This document shows positions 16,476 to 25,005 of a stretch of 64,000 nt of DNA, one piece after another. The translations under genes and the position numbers were made by a program. Below the pieces are notes generated by a model. The model searched no databases, was not told the DNA's origin, and saw only the letters and a list, made by a program, of their open reading frames with translations. Source of the DNA: a virus; the IMG/VR virus record IMGVR_UViG_3300036045_000002, positions 1 through 64,000 of that record. The stretch is one strand, 5' to 3'. Numbering within the stretch: position 1 is the first letter of the stretch; each line of letters begins with the position of its first letter.

Positions 16476-17540
16476 TTACGGGGCCACGCCGTCCACGATC
16501 CCGGTGTTCCCGTCGCTGTTCGACCGGAGGCGGGGGACCATGATGCCCATGACCTTGAAGTTCTTCTGCATCCCGCCGTGGGAGTCCCACTGGAGGGTCC
16601 GGAGCCGCATGCCGGTGACGGCTTGGATCACGTCCGAGGTCATCTGGACGAGGAGGATCCGGTAGCCCGACAGGTAGTCGGCCTTCCGCCAGATCCGAAC
16701 GTCGTCGTTCCGCCGGAGCCGGTCCATCGTCGTCACGCCGGGGTAGGCGGCCGAGTAGTCGGCGTACAGGTATTTCGTCCAGGCCGGGCTGTACCAGACC
16801 ATGTACGGCCCGTTGAAGTACACGTCCTGGGCGGCCTGGATCATGTCCAGGACCTCGTTGTTCAGCGTCTCCGGCGTCCAGCCCACCGCCGTCGGGTTGG
16901 TCAGGGTCTTCGTCAGCCTGGCCGGGAAGTTCGTCAGCCCGTACACCGTCCCGCCGCCGTAGGTGTACGAACTGGTCGTGCCGAGGGTCAGCTTTTCGAT
17001 CTGCTCCACGCACTTCCTGGTCGTTTGCTCGACCATCGTCGTGTCGAGCGGCATCCCCTGACCCTGGCTGACCGCGATCTCCCGCAAGGAGAAGTGGAAG
17101 TCACCATGGACGATTGGTAGCGGCAGGTTGCCGATGTCGAACTGCGGCCGGTCGCGTTCGGCCTGCCGGAGGCCGTCCATGCTGAGCGTGGCGTTGCCGG
17201 CGTCGGTCATCGTCTGGTGCTGGAGGACGGTGACACTCATCCCGTTCGGGATGTTGTACGTCAGCCCGGCCCCCACGATGTCCCCCCACACCCGGAGCAT
17301 CGGCCGGGCGGCCCGGAGGACGGCCTCGTCCATCTGCATCCACTGGTCCTTCCGGAGGGTCGCCGGGGCGTTGGTGTACTGCACCTCCTCCTTCCCCATC
17401 GCCCGGTTGAAGACCTTGACGCAGTTCCGCCCCCGACCGTCCACGAACGGCCGGAGGACTCCGGTGTCCATGCCGGACGCCAACAGCCGGTCGGCCACGT
17501 CGCCCGACCCCTGCTGCTTGTAGATGAATTCGACTGCCAT
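16476..17540 (-). CDS. Major capsid protein
   Basis: 354 residues in the capsid position: after prohead protease and decoration genes, before connectors. Sequence features (IEKLTLGTTSSYTYGGGTVYGLTNFPAR, MVWYSPAWTKYLYADYS) resemble HK97-fold capsid proteins of the encapsulin-like/phage MCP group. AGAGGG lies 5-10 nt before ATG 17540. No second capsid-like gene is present. Confidence 0.8.
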   Translation of the reverse strand: MAVEFIYKQQGSGDVADRLLASGMDTGVLRPFVDGRGRNCVKVFNRAMGKEEVQYTNAPATLRKDQWMQMDEAVLRAARPMLRVWGDIVGAGLTYNIPNGMSVTVLQHQTMTDAGNATLSMDGLRQAERDRPQFDIGNLPLPIVHGDFHFSLREIAVSQGQGMPLDTTMVEQTTRKCVEQIEKLTLGTTSSYTYGGGTVYGLTNFPARLTKTLTNPTAVGWTPETLNNEVLDMIQAAQDVYFNGPYMVWYSPAWTKYLYADYSAAYPGVTTMDRLRRNDDVRIWRKADYLSGYRILLVQMTSDVIQAVTGMRLRTLQWDSHGGMQKNFKVMGIMVPRLRSNSDGNTGIVDGVAP

Positions 17541-17604
17541 TTTGCCCTCTCAGGTGCGTTTGGTGAGTTTCTTGTTGGCGGGACGGGACGGCGATCAAGA
17601 TTGG

Positions 17605-18030
17605 TCACTTGATCCTGATCTTGACCCACCCGGTCGAACCGGACGTGGTCACGGCCTCCTCGGCGAACCCGAAGATGTCGTCGGACGTCGCCGTGACCAC
17701 CTTCTTCAAGTACCCGTCGCCGTTGGAGACCAGTTGGTCGTTGATGACGATGGTCTGGGAGGCGGCCAGGCGCATGTACAGGACCTCGCCCGGCGTGGCC
17801 TGGTGATACCGGACCAGGTCGCCGGAGGCGTAGGCGTCTACCGTGGTCTTGCCGATCAGGGCGTCCTCGATGGCCACCCCCCGGTTCCAGTTCCCGACCG
17901 CGGTGCCGTGCGGGATCAGCAACCCGCTGGTGTTCTTCGCCAGCGCCATCCCGGGCAGGATCGACGCGGCGGCCCGTCCCTCCTCGTAGAAGGAACCCAT
18001 GTCGCCCTTGAGCAGAATCGTGTTCGGCAT
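17605..18030 (-). CDS. Capsid decoration / stabilising protein candidate
   Basis: 141 residues, beta-rich, with an early ILPGMALAKNTSGLLIPHGTA segment and GDLVRYHQATPGEVLYMRLAAS, similar to DUF2190-type capsid cement proteins that lie next to capsid genes. Located between prohead protease and major capsid protein. Confidence 0.65.
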   Translation of the reverse strand: MPNTILLKGDMGSFYEEGRAAASILPGMALAKNTSGLLIPHGTAVGNWNRGVAIEDALIGKTTVDAYASGDLVRYHQATPGEVLYMRLAASQTIVINDQLVSNGDGYLKKVVTATSDDIFGFAEEAVTTSGSTGWVKIRIK

Positions 18031-18082
18031 CAGCCGTCTCCTGGAAGGTTAGTAATTTCTGGTAGCGGCGCTCGGTCCGGCG

Positions 18083-19561
18083 TCACTTCAGCGGGTTGTC
18101 GAACGTCATCTCCGGCACGTCCGGGAAGTCCTCGGGGGGCTCGGCGTAGGCGTTGGTCGTGAACCCGCCGGGGGCTCCGGCGAAGACGTTGGCCGCGAAC
18201 CCGTTCAGGAACCGGGGGTCCTCGGCCGGCGTCACCACCTGGCCGCGGGCCAGTTCCGCCATGGCCGCCAGGGTCACCAGGTCGAACCCGGCAAGCGCCG
18301 CGTCGGTGAACTTGTTCTGCGGGCTCGCCTTGATCTGGTTGACGTACTGCGTCCGCTGGGCGTTCAGGGCCATCTGGCCCTGGTTGACGACGGCCACGAC
18401 CTCAGGCGGGGCCTGGGTCTTGGTCAGCCACTCGGTCAGGTTGGCCGGCGGGGCGACGACCGGGACAGGAGCGGGCTGAGGCACGACCGTGGCCGTGTTA
18501 GCCAGCACCGTCTTCTGGACGACCTTCATGGCCTGGAGCGTGGCGTCCGGCAGGGCCTCGAACGCAGCCCGCTGACTCTCCTCGATCTGTCCGTTGGCGA
18601 TGAGGGCGTCGATGTGGACCTTTTTGTCGAACATCTTCTGGACCTCGTTGGTAATGACCGGAGAAACCTTTTCGGTCGTGCTGTTCGACACGGCCTTGTA
18701 CTCGACGGTACGCACGACCTGGACCGCCGACCCGACGAGCTTCACCTCGTCGGCCGCGGAGTAGTCAATCCGGTAGTGGTCGCCTTTCTCGTCCACGAAG
18801 ATCGCGTAGTCCTGGTAAACCTCCGAGACGTACCCGTTCCAGTACTTGCCCTTGGTCCCGTACCTCGACGACACCAGGTCGGACAGTGTCCGGATTACCT
18901 GGCCGAACGACAACTCGTTGGCGACCAGTTCGACCCCGACGGCCTTCAACGCCGTCCGGACGGAGCGGTCAAGGAGGAGTTGGGTGGACTCCGGTTCCTT
19001 GACCGCGTTCGCGTACAGCCCGGCCCCCATCGCGACGGAACACGCCCCGACCTTGTCCGGGAGCATGGCCAGGTGATCGGGCCGGAAGTTCCGGACGGTG
19101 CCGACGTATTTCTTGCCGTTGAACTCGCCGGGGGTCGGATCAAGGTCGGCGTCGAGCCCGGTGGACAGTTCCATCGGCTGGCCGTTCAGGACGGCGGAGT
19201 ACACCCGCTCGTCCAGTTCCCGCGTCCGGTCCTCGTCGAACCAGAGTTCCGGCTTGAGCTTCCTGTCCTGGTGTTCCGTGTTGAACACGGTGCCAATCTT
19301 CCTGGTGTCGAAAAAGGTCGGCCGCTTGGCCGACACGAAGACCCCTCCCTCCTCCGGATGGTACAGGACGATCGGCTGGCCGTTCCAGGCGTGCGGGTTC
19401 CGGCCGAGCTCCTCGTCCGGGTACATGACCGGGCCGCCTGACCCCTCGATGACGCCTTCGATCAGCATCACGGCCGGGGCCACCAGGTGAGGCCGCCCTT
19501 CCAACGTTTCCCGCCTCGGCCTCTGTCCGGCCGTGTTGAACACGACCCGTTGTAGGACCAT
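18083..19561 (-). CDS. Prohead protease (DUF2213-like), probably fused to scaffold
   Basis: 492 residues. The N-terminal 180 residues carry the phage prohead protease pattern: WNGQPIVLYHPEEGG with the likely catalytic His, GQPMELSTGLD with the likely Ser, and NFRPDHLAMLPDKVGACS. The C-terminal part is helical and Ala/Gln-rich, suiting an internal scaffold that is cleaved away. ATG 19561 with upstream GAGGGA is chosen; an upstream in-frame start at 19663 runs over non-coding sequence. Confidence 0.8.
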   Translation of the reverse strand: MVLQRVVFNTAGQRPRRETLEGRPHLVAPAVMLIEGVIEGSGGPVMYPDEELGRNPHAWNGQPIVLYHPEEGGVFVSAKRPTFFDTRKIGTVFNTEHQDRKLKPELWFDEDRTRELDERVYSAVLNGQPMELSTGLDADLDPTPGEFNGKKYVGTVRNFRPDHLAMLPDKVGACSVAMGAGLYANAVKEPESTQLLLDRSVRTALKAVGVELVANELSFGQVIRTLSDLVSSRYGTKGKYWNGYVSEVYQDYAIFVDEKGDHYRIDYSAADEVKLVGSAVQVVRTVEYKAVSNSTTEKVSPVITNEVQKMFDKKVHIDALIANGQIEESQRAAFEALPDATLQAMKVVQKTVLANTATVVPQPAPVPVVAPPANLTEWLTKTQAPPEVVAVVNQGQMALNAQRTQYVNQIKASPQNKFTDAALAGFDLVTLAAMAELARGQVVTPAEDPRFLNGFAANVFAGAPGGFTTNAYAEPPEDFPDVPEMTFDNPLK

Positions 19562-19659
19562 TGTTCCCTCGCGTGAGCGGTCGTGGGGGCCGGCTTTGCC
19601 TGCCGCGCCGGAGAAGCAGGCCCGGAACCGGCACCGGACCGGCCCCCACACCCGGTTTG

Positions 19660-20046
19660 TCAATCAGCCTCCTCGCCCTCCGAGACCGACTCGACCCGGT
19701 CGTGGACTTCGTCCATGCACGACGCCAGGCAGGCCGCGAGGGCCTTCTGGAGGGCGGCCGGCATGGCGTCGTCCCCGCCTTGCTTGGCGAGTTCCCGCGC
19801 CGGCTTGGCGGCGAACGCCCGGACCTCGTCCCGGAGGGACTCGAAGGCCGCGGCCGCCTTCGCGTCCTCCGGGCCGGCCTGGAAGGTGCCGTTACCCAGA
19901 TTCCGGAGCCACTCGGCCCCCTCCCGGACGCCTTCTTCCAGCTTGTGCAGGAAGTCGGCCGCCTTGTCGAGGGCGTCCGGGGCCTTGTCGGTGATGATCG
20001 CCCACGCGGCCTGGAACTTCGGGAGTAGTGAGGCAAGACCCAACAT
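19660..20046 (-). CDS. Hypothetical helical protein
   Basis: 128 residues, predicted mostly helix with many charged and alanine residues (DALDKAADFLHKLEEGVREGAEWL). ATG 20046 has a GAGGA ribosome site; a longer frame to 20160 would read through the terminator-like hairpin and is rejected. No family recognised. Confidence 0.6.
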   Translation of the reverse strand: MLGLASLLPKFQAAWAIITDKAPDALDKAADFLHKLEEGVREGAEWLRNLGNGTFQAGPEDAKAAAAFESLRDEVRAFAAKPARELAKQGGDDAMPAALQKALAACLASCMDEVHDRVESVSEGEEAD

Positions 20047-20074
20047 GCTTTGTCCTCGGCTGGGAAGGCTCTGT

Positions 20075-20154
20075 AAAAACGACCCGCCTGGGAAGAGTCG
20101 GTTTTCCCGAACCGACTCTTTTACCAGGTCGCCCACGCTGAACCAGGCGGGTCG
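20075..20154 (-). terminator. Nested hairpin with U-run, putative internal terminator
   Basis: On the minus strand a 12-bp outer stem (CCAGGCGGGTCG at 20143-20154 on the plus strand pairing with 20080-20091) is followed by TTTTT. Its loop contains a second perfect 11-bp stem (AAGAGTCGGTT pairing with AACCGACTCTT, 20093-20120). It lies between 20162 and 20046 in the middle of the structural operon and could attenuate or process the transcript upstream of the prohead protease. Confidence 0.65.
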
Positions 20155-20161
20155 CGTCACG

Positions 20162-20731
20162 TCAATCCTCGGTGCGCTTCTTCCGACCCTTGGCCAGTTG
20201 AGGCCGGGCGTCCTCCTGGGCCGGTTCTTCGGGCGCGGGTGCTTCCTCGACCGGCGGCCCCTCGGTCGAGACTTCGGTCTCGACCGGCTCCTCGTCCTCC
20301 ACCAGGGAAACCTGGGCCATGACCGGACCGGCGAACATGGCCAGGATGGAGATGATCGCCAGGACGACCTGAAGGATCTGGTCCTTGTTGTCCCGCAGCC
20401 ATTGCAGGAAGGACCCGTCCCCGAGCCCGGCCATCTTGAGCCTTTTCTTCTTGGCCAAGGCGTCGATCTCGGTCTCGGTCACCGTGTCCGCCAGGTCGCG
20501 GGCCGCCTCCCACGAGTAGCCGTGGGACTGGACCAGGCCCTCGGCCACCCGGTTGCGGATGAAGTTGTACTTGATCCGGTCGCGGACCGGCCCGGTCGCC
20601 AGTTGCGAGGCCCGCGACTCGACCTCCGTGTCGCCCGCGTCTTCGGACTGCTTGGTGATCGGCCTCAGACCGACCTTCCCGCCACCGTCGGAGGCCAGAC
20701 CACCTCCCCGGAACCTCGAATCGTTGCTCAT
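20162..20731 (-). CDS. Membrane-anchored hypothetical protein
   Basis: 189 residues with one transmembrane segment (ILQVVLAIISILAMFAGPVMA, about residues 119-139), a charged soluble N-terminal part and an acidic Pro/Glu-rich C-terminal tail ending in a basic KGRKKRTED. First member, from the left, of a cassette of exported or membrane proteins placed between portal and prohead protease. Function unknown. Confidence 0.65.
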   Translation of the reverse strand: MSNDSRFRGGGLASDGGGKVGLRPITKQSEDAGDTEVESRASQLATGPVRDRIKYNFIRNRVAEGLVQSHGYSWEAARDLADTVTETEIDALAKKKRLKMAGLGDGSFLQWLRDNKDQILQVVLAIISILAMFAGPVMAQVSLVEDEEPVETEVSTEGPPVEEAPAPEEPAQEDARPQLAKGRKKRTED

Positions 20732-20771
20732 CCGGCACCTCTGAGGTTAGTGGGCGAACTTCATGGCCTTA

Positions 20772-21257
20772 CTACCGACCGTTCAGCCACCTCCGGACCG
20801 GGCCTGACCTGGCCTGGTATCCGGCGGTCTGGCAGTTACCGCCGACACACCCGCCGCCGGCGTTAATGCCTCCAGACAGTCCCGCAGGAGGAGCACCGGT
20901 GAGAGTGCGTACCGTCCCCGTTGAACCCGAGGATACGGTACTGACTCCGGCCGCAGGCAGGACAGTCGTGCCCGGGATGGTGCGGCACCCCGCCGAGTCG
21001 CACACCGTATACCCCGGGCTGGACGCGAAAGGGTTGGCCGGCACCACCGTGGCCGGTTGGGGGGTTGGCCAGACCAGCCGGTCCGGGGCGTAGGTCAGGG
21101 AGTTGACCTTCTTCTCCAAGGCGTCCACCTTGGTCTCCAGGTCGGACAGACGCTTCTCGAAATTCCAGTCCACCTTCACGTCCTGGGCGACGCAAATCGC
21201 AGGCGTCGCGAGAAAGACGAACAGGAGCGGTGTGACCGCCGTTAGAACGCGAAGCAC
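20772..21257 (-). CDS. Exported coiled-coil protein with signal peptide
   Basis: 161 residues. GTG 21257 with a GGAGG site gives a signal peptide (LRVLTAVTPLLFVFLATPAICVAQ) with an AQ-type cleavage region. A short coiled coil (LSDLETKVDALEKKVNSL) and a Gly/Thr/Pro-rich tail containing VGGNC and SAGC cysteines follow. Export signals are unusual in a head gene cluster; a lysis, envelope or superinfection role is possible. Confidence 0.65.
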   Translation of the reverse strand: MLRVLTAVTPLLFVFLATPAICVAQDVKVDWNFEKRLSDLETKVDALEKKVNSLTYAPDRLVWPTPQPATVVPANPFASSPGYTVCDSAGCRTIPGTTVLPAAGVSTVSSGSTGTVRTLTGAPPAGLSGGINAGGGCVGGNCQTAGYQARSGPVRRWLNGR

Positions 21258-21283
21258 AGGAGTCCTCCGGGCGAAAGGTGTCG

Positions 21284-22282
21284 TCAGAAGTTCCAGGTCA
21301 CGTTGATCTTGTCCTCCTCGATCTCGAAAGGCGGGAAGCCGAACACGGCGGCGTACTCCCCACTCCGGATGGTCTGGTCTTGGACGTTCCAGTCCACACC
21401 GAACACGTTGCCCGGGTAACCGGGCAGGCGAGGGCCGGAGGGGGTCGTCCGGCCCCAGGACTGGTAGTAGGCGAACACCTTCCGGCCGGAAGGCAGGACC
21501 TCGACACCGCACCGGACATGGTAGTGGTGCCACGTCCCGCGAGGCGAGCAGCACCCTTCCGCGTCCCGGGACATGGTAAACCCGCGGGAGTCGGAGCCGA
21601 CGATGATTCCTCCGGAAGCGATGGCGTCGGCGGCCTCGGCGGCGGAGGTCACCGGGGTCCACTCGGTGACGATGTTGTCCTTGGCCAGGTCGTCGATTTT
21701 CCTGGCCAGGTCGGTCATCTGCCCGGCCCCCAGCTTGCAGGCCAGATCGTCCGAACCCTCGCCGTAGTACCTGGTGTCGCCGACCTCCTCCCGGTGGACC
21801 AGGCCCATCTTGGCCATCGCCTCGGGGATCGACCCGGAGGCCACGCCGTCGTTGTTGTCGTTCGTCCACGACCCGTTCAGCATGTTGTACAACTTCCGGG
21901 CGTGGTAGTAGAGGCCGGCGTGGCTGACCCGCTTGAACTCGACCCGCTTCCCGGCAGCGATCAGGATGCACTGGACGAGGTCGCAGGTGGCCGAGCCGGA
22001 CCGGCCACCACAGGTCCCGCGAGGCTGGTACTGGATCAGGTCCTCGGCCTTGGCCCCCAACACCTTCTCGACCGCCTTCCAGTGGTTGACGCTCGTCTTG
22101 CCGTCCCACTTCCCCTGCATCTTGGGAAACCGCTGGTGGAACGTCGGCTTGGCCTGGATCATCTGGTCCACGTCGGCCGTCTTCGGGACGATGCCGAAGT
22201 TCCAGGCGACGGCGGCCGGGTCGTTCGGGTCGGCCCCGAAGTTGACCACCTTCCTGCCGCCGACCGCGGTGAAGTCGTCCAT
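21284..22282 (-). CDS. Papain-like cysteine peptidase
   Basis: 332 residues with papain-family landmarks: a Gln and Cys nucleophile region YQPRGTCGGRSGSATCD (about residues 84-100), the catalytic His in WHHYHVRCG and a YYQSWG segment corresponding to the N-SWG motif, with Gln in place of the usual Asn. No signal peptide. It is flanked by two genes with signal peptides. Possible roles are virion-associated proteolysis of the host's protein-rich envelope or processing of its neighbours. Confidence 0.65.
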   Translation of the reverse strand: MDDFTAVGGRKVVNFGADPNDPAAVAWNFGIVPKTADVDQMIQAKPTFHQRFPKMQGKWDGKTSVNHWKAVEKVLGAKAEDLIQYQPRGTCGGRSGSATCDLVQCILIAAGKRVEFKRVSHAGLYYHARKLYNMLNGSWTNDNNDGVASGSIPEAMAKMGLVHREEVGDTRYYGEGSDDLACKLGAGQMTDLARKIDDLAKDNIVTEWTPVTSAAEAADAIASGGIIVGSDSRGFTMSRDAEGCCSPRGTWHHYHVRCGVEVLPSGRKVFAYYQSWGRTTPSGPRLPGYPGNVFGVDWNVQDQTIRSGEYAAVFGFPPFEIEEDKINVTWNF

Positions 22283-22304
22283 CTCGAACCTCCGTTTGGC
22301 GCTT

Positions 22305-23102
22305 TTACTTCAACTTGGACAAGGCTTCCATCACCGTCTTGAAGGTCGCCTTGACCTTCACCTTCTCGGCCGCCGTCAGGGCGAGGGTCGGGCTGATCTG
22401 GCCGGTCGGGAAGGTCTTGGACAGTTCGGCCCCGATGGTCGCCTGCACCTTCGGATACTTACCACCGGTCCCCAAGTCCTGGGCGTGCCTGGTCATGGAC
22501 GTGAACAGGCCGACCCACGTGTCCGTCCCGTCCACCGACGCCAGGGACTTTTCGTAGAATTTGGTCAGGCCGGCGACCAGGTTGGCCTTGTCCGTCTCCT
22601 TGTCGTAGGCGACCTGCAGGTCCTTCTGGAACTGGGTCAGGACGTCCGGCGGCGGGACCGGAGGGTCAGGCGGGGACGGATTGCCTCCCATGACCTCCAG
22701 CCTTTTGCGCTGGACGGAGAAGTCCTTCTTGCTGACGACCAGGATCTCGACCGACCCTTTCTCGACCGGCATGACGACGAAGACGTTCTTCTCCTTGAAG
22801 TCGCGGAACTCGAACCGGCCGCTCCCGTCCACGAACTTGCCGGCGATGCTGAGAGGCCCGGCCTTGTGGACGATCTTGACCTTCCCTTCCGGACTGTCCA
22901 ACACGACCAGGTCTTCGTCCGAGGCGACGTAGTACAACTGGTCGGCCGGGAGGGTGTTGACCGGCAACACCGGGACCGGCATCGGCTGCGGGACGGCCAC
23001 CTCCGGCCATCTGACAGCCGACTTGTCGGTCGCGGCAGGTTGGATCCCGGCCGAGACGCCCCCGACGAGGAGCAGGAACAACGCTGGGAGGGCGTGACGC
23101 AT
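22305..23102 (-). CDS. Exported hypothetical protein with signal peptide
   Basis: 265 residues from ATG 23102, which has an AAGGAGAT site 4 nt upstream. The signal peptide MRHALPALFLLLVGGVSAG is followed by a beta-rich domain (residues about 40-135), a proline-rich linker (PPDPPVPPP) and a helical C-terminal domain. The architecture resembles small secreted planctomycete proteins, so it may be host-derived. Confidence 0.65.
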   Translation of the reverse strand: MRHALPALFLLLVGGVSAGIQPAATDKSAVRWPEVAVPQPMPVPVLPVNTLPADQLYYVASDEDLVVLDSPEGKVKIVHKAGPLSIAGKFVDGSGRFEFRDFKEKNVFVVMPVEKGSVEILVVSKKDFSVQRKRLEVMGGNPSPPDPPVPPPDVLTQFQKDLQVAYDKETDKANLVAGLTKFYEKSLASVDGTDTWVGLFTSMTRHAQDLGTGGKYPKVQATIGAELSKTFPTGQISPTLALTAAEKVKVKATFKTVMEALSKLK

Positions 23103-23134
23103 CCGATCTCCTTCTTGGTTAGGGTTAGGAGTCC

Positions 23135-24688
23135 TCACTTCGCCTTACCCAGACCATTCCTTCGGCCCAGGGCACCGGTCCTCGAACCAGGCTTGGTGTC
23201 GGCCCGCATCTTGGCGATGGCGACCGGCTGGTCCGCCTTCTCCTTCAACGCGGCGACGATGGCGTCCTCGCCGCCCGACCCCTCCACGATGGCTTCCGCC
23301 TCCGCGATGGAGAAGTTCAGGACGTGAACCAGGAAGGTCTTCGGCCGCATGACCGCGTAGGACCCGCTGGTGACGTACTGGAGCAACGCCTGGGCCTTCT
23401 GGAGCGAGACCTTCGCCTTGTCCGTGTCGGTCAGGTTGTTCAGGTCCGGCCAGTAGCAGATGAACCTCGGGACGTCCGGGATCACCCCGAACCACTGGAG
23501 TCGCTTGACGAACGGCCGGATGACCCGCGGGAACACGAACCTGTCCTGCCGGCCCTTCAGCCGCCTGTTCCAGGTGATCTGGTCCATCTGGCTGGCCAGG
23601 TACCCGGCCTCCGTGCCCATGAATACCCGCAACGGCACCTTAATGGCCGCGCAGATGAGTTGGAGCAAGGACAGGACGTGGGCCGTCGGGTCGGCGACCT
23701 GGGGGGCCAGGCTCTTGGCCGTCATTCCGACCAGCCGCATGTACCTCTGAAGGCCGAGGGAGTACGCCTCGATCTCCGCCTTGAGCGAGTCGGTGTTCAA
23801 CTCCCCCGTGGCCGCGATCTCCGGGAACGCCTCGAAGCTGATGCCCGGGAACGCCCCCTTGTAGAACATTTCCGGGGCCGAGTAGCTGACCTTCCGGATG
23901 CCCAGGATGTCGTTCAACACCGGCCGCAACCGGGGGGTGCCGAACACGTCGCTGGACTTGCAGTTGTCGGCCAGGTGCAGGACCCGCGTCCAGTGGACCT
24001 TCAACTCGTCGGCCTCGGACTTACTGTCCAGGACGAAGTCAGTCCCGTCGTCCGGCCCGGCCACCCGGAACGTGTACTCGGACGGCTGCCCGTACCTCCG
24101 GCTCCTCTGGTTGGTGTTGACCCTCGTGACGGTGAACTGGTCCTCCGAGAACGGCCGCATGTACAGGAACTCTCGCGGCTTCTCCGGCTGCTTGCCGTCC
24201 CAGATGCCCTCCTCGCTCAACCCCTCGATTGACTGGTTGAGCGGCTTGCCGTCGTCGTGGACCATCAGCATGGCCCCGCACCGGCCGATCCCGGCGGCCT
24301 CGTCGAACCGGTGCAGGTAGTGGAACGGGTCGTGGTTGAACACGAACTCGTCCCACACCCGCTCGAACCTGGTCCGCTTCGGCTCCTCCGTTTCGTAAAC
24401 TTCTGGTTGGATCGACCACGACTCCTCCGGGTAGACCTGGACGACCCGCGTGGCCACCCCGATCCGTTCGTACATGTGCCGGTACAACTCGATGGTCGGC
24501 TCGGTCTCGGGGTACCCGCACTCCTTCTCGATGTTCCGCTTCGCCTGGTCGAGTTGGCCGCCGAGCAGCGCCGACGACCTGGACAGGAGCAGGTTGCAGA
24601 TGTAATCCGCCCGCCCCTCCTGGTTGGCGATCAACTCCAGCCGGCCGCGGGCCTGGTTGGCGGTCATCCTGGGGGCCCGGCCACTCAT
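23135..24688 (-). CDS. Portal protein (DUF1073-like)
   Basis: 517 residues. Features shared with DUF1073-type portals: LYRHMYERIGVATRVVQVYPEESW near residue 70, a central beta region, and AAIKVPLRVFMGTEAGYLASQ followed by WNRRLKGRQ. It forms the dodecameric DNA gate at one capsid vertex. Chosen start ATG 24688 overlaps the preceding stop (ATGA); a longer frame upstream has no coding character. Confidence 0.8.
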   Translation of the reverse strand: MSGRAPRMTANQARGRLELIANQEGRADYICNLLLSRSSALLGGQLDQAKRNIEKECGYPETEPTIELYRHMYERIGVATRVVQVYPEESWSIQPEVYETEEPKRTRFERVWDEFVFNHDPFHYLHRFDEAAGIGRCGAMLMVHDDGKPLNQSIEGLSEEGIWDGKQPEKPREFLYMRPFSEDQFTVTRVNTNQRSRRYGQPSEYTFRVAGPDDGTDFVLDSKSEADELKVHWTRVLHLADNCKSSDVFGTPRLRPVLNDILGIRKVSYSAPEMFYKGAFPGISFEAFPEIAATGELNTDSLKAEIEAYSLGLQRYMRLVGMTAKSLAPQVADPTAHVLSLLQLICAAIKVPLRVFMGTEAGYLASQMDQITWNRRLKGRQDRFVFPRVIRPFVKRLQWFGVIPDVPRFICYWPDLNNLTDTDKAKVSLQKAQALLQYVTSGSYAVMRPKTFLVHVLNFSIAEAEAIVEGSGGEDAIVAALKEKADQPVAIAKMRADTKPGSRTGALGRRNGLGKAK

Positions 24689-24996
24689 CGCCTCACCGCC
24701 TTCAGTTCGATAGTCTGGTCGTCGTCCCAGCCGTTGCAGGAGAAGACGACCCTCAGGAAGTAAAAGGCGTTCTCGACCAGTGTTGCCGTTACGGTCCGGT
24801 CGATGGTCTGCTTGTAGTTCCCGGCCGACCCGGTGATGTAGGGGACGGTCCCGGAGGTGACCACCGTCCCCCCGTCCTGTGCCGTCAGCGTGAAGTTGCA
24901 CGTCCCGTTGTTCAACGGTGCGCCTTCCTCGTCCTTGGCCTTCAAGTACCGGATTCTATGGTCACAGTTGATGTAAATCAACCCTTTCGCGGGCAT
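24685..24996 (-). CDS. Small beta-rich structural protein
   Basis: 103 residues, predicted beta sandwich with CDHRIRY, an NNGTCNF segment and FYFLRVVFSCNGWDDDQTIEL. It is translationally coupled to the portal gene by ATGA. It resembles small tail or fibre accessory proteins by composition only. Confidence 0.6.
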   Translation of the reverse strand: MPAKGLIYINCDHRIRYLKAKDEEGAPLNNGTCNFTLTAQDGGTVVTSGTVPYITGSAGNYKQTIDRTVTATLVENAFYFLRVVFSCNGWDDDQTIELKAVRR

Positions 24997-25005
24997 GCCA
25001 ACACC

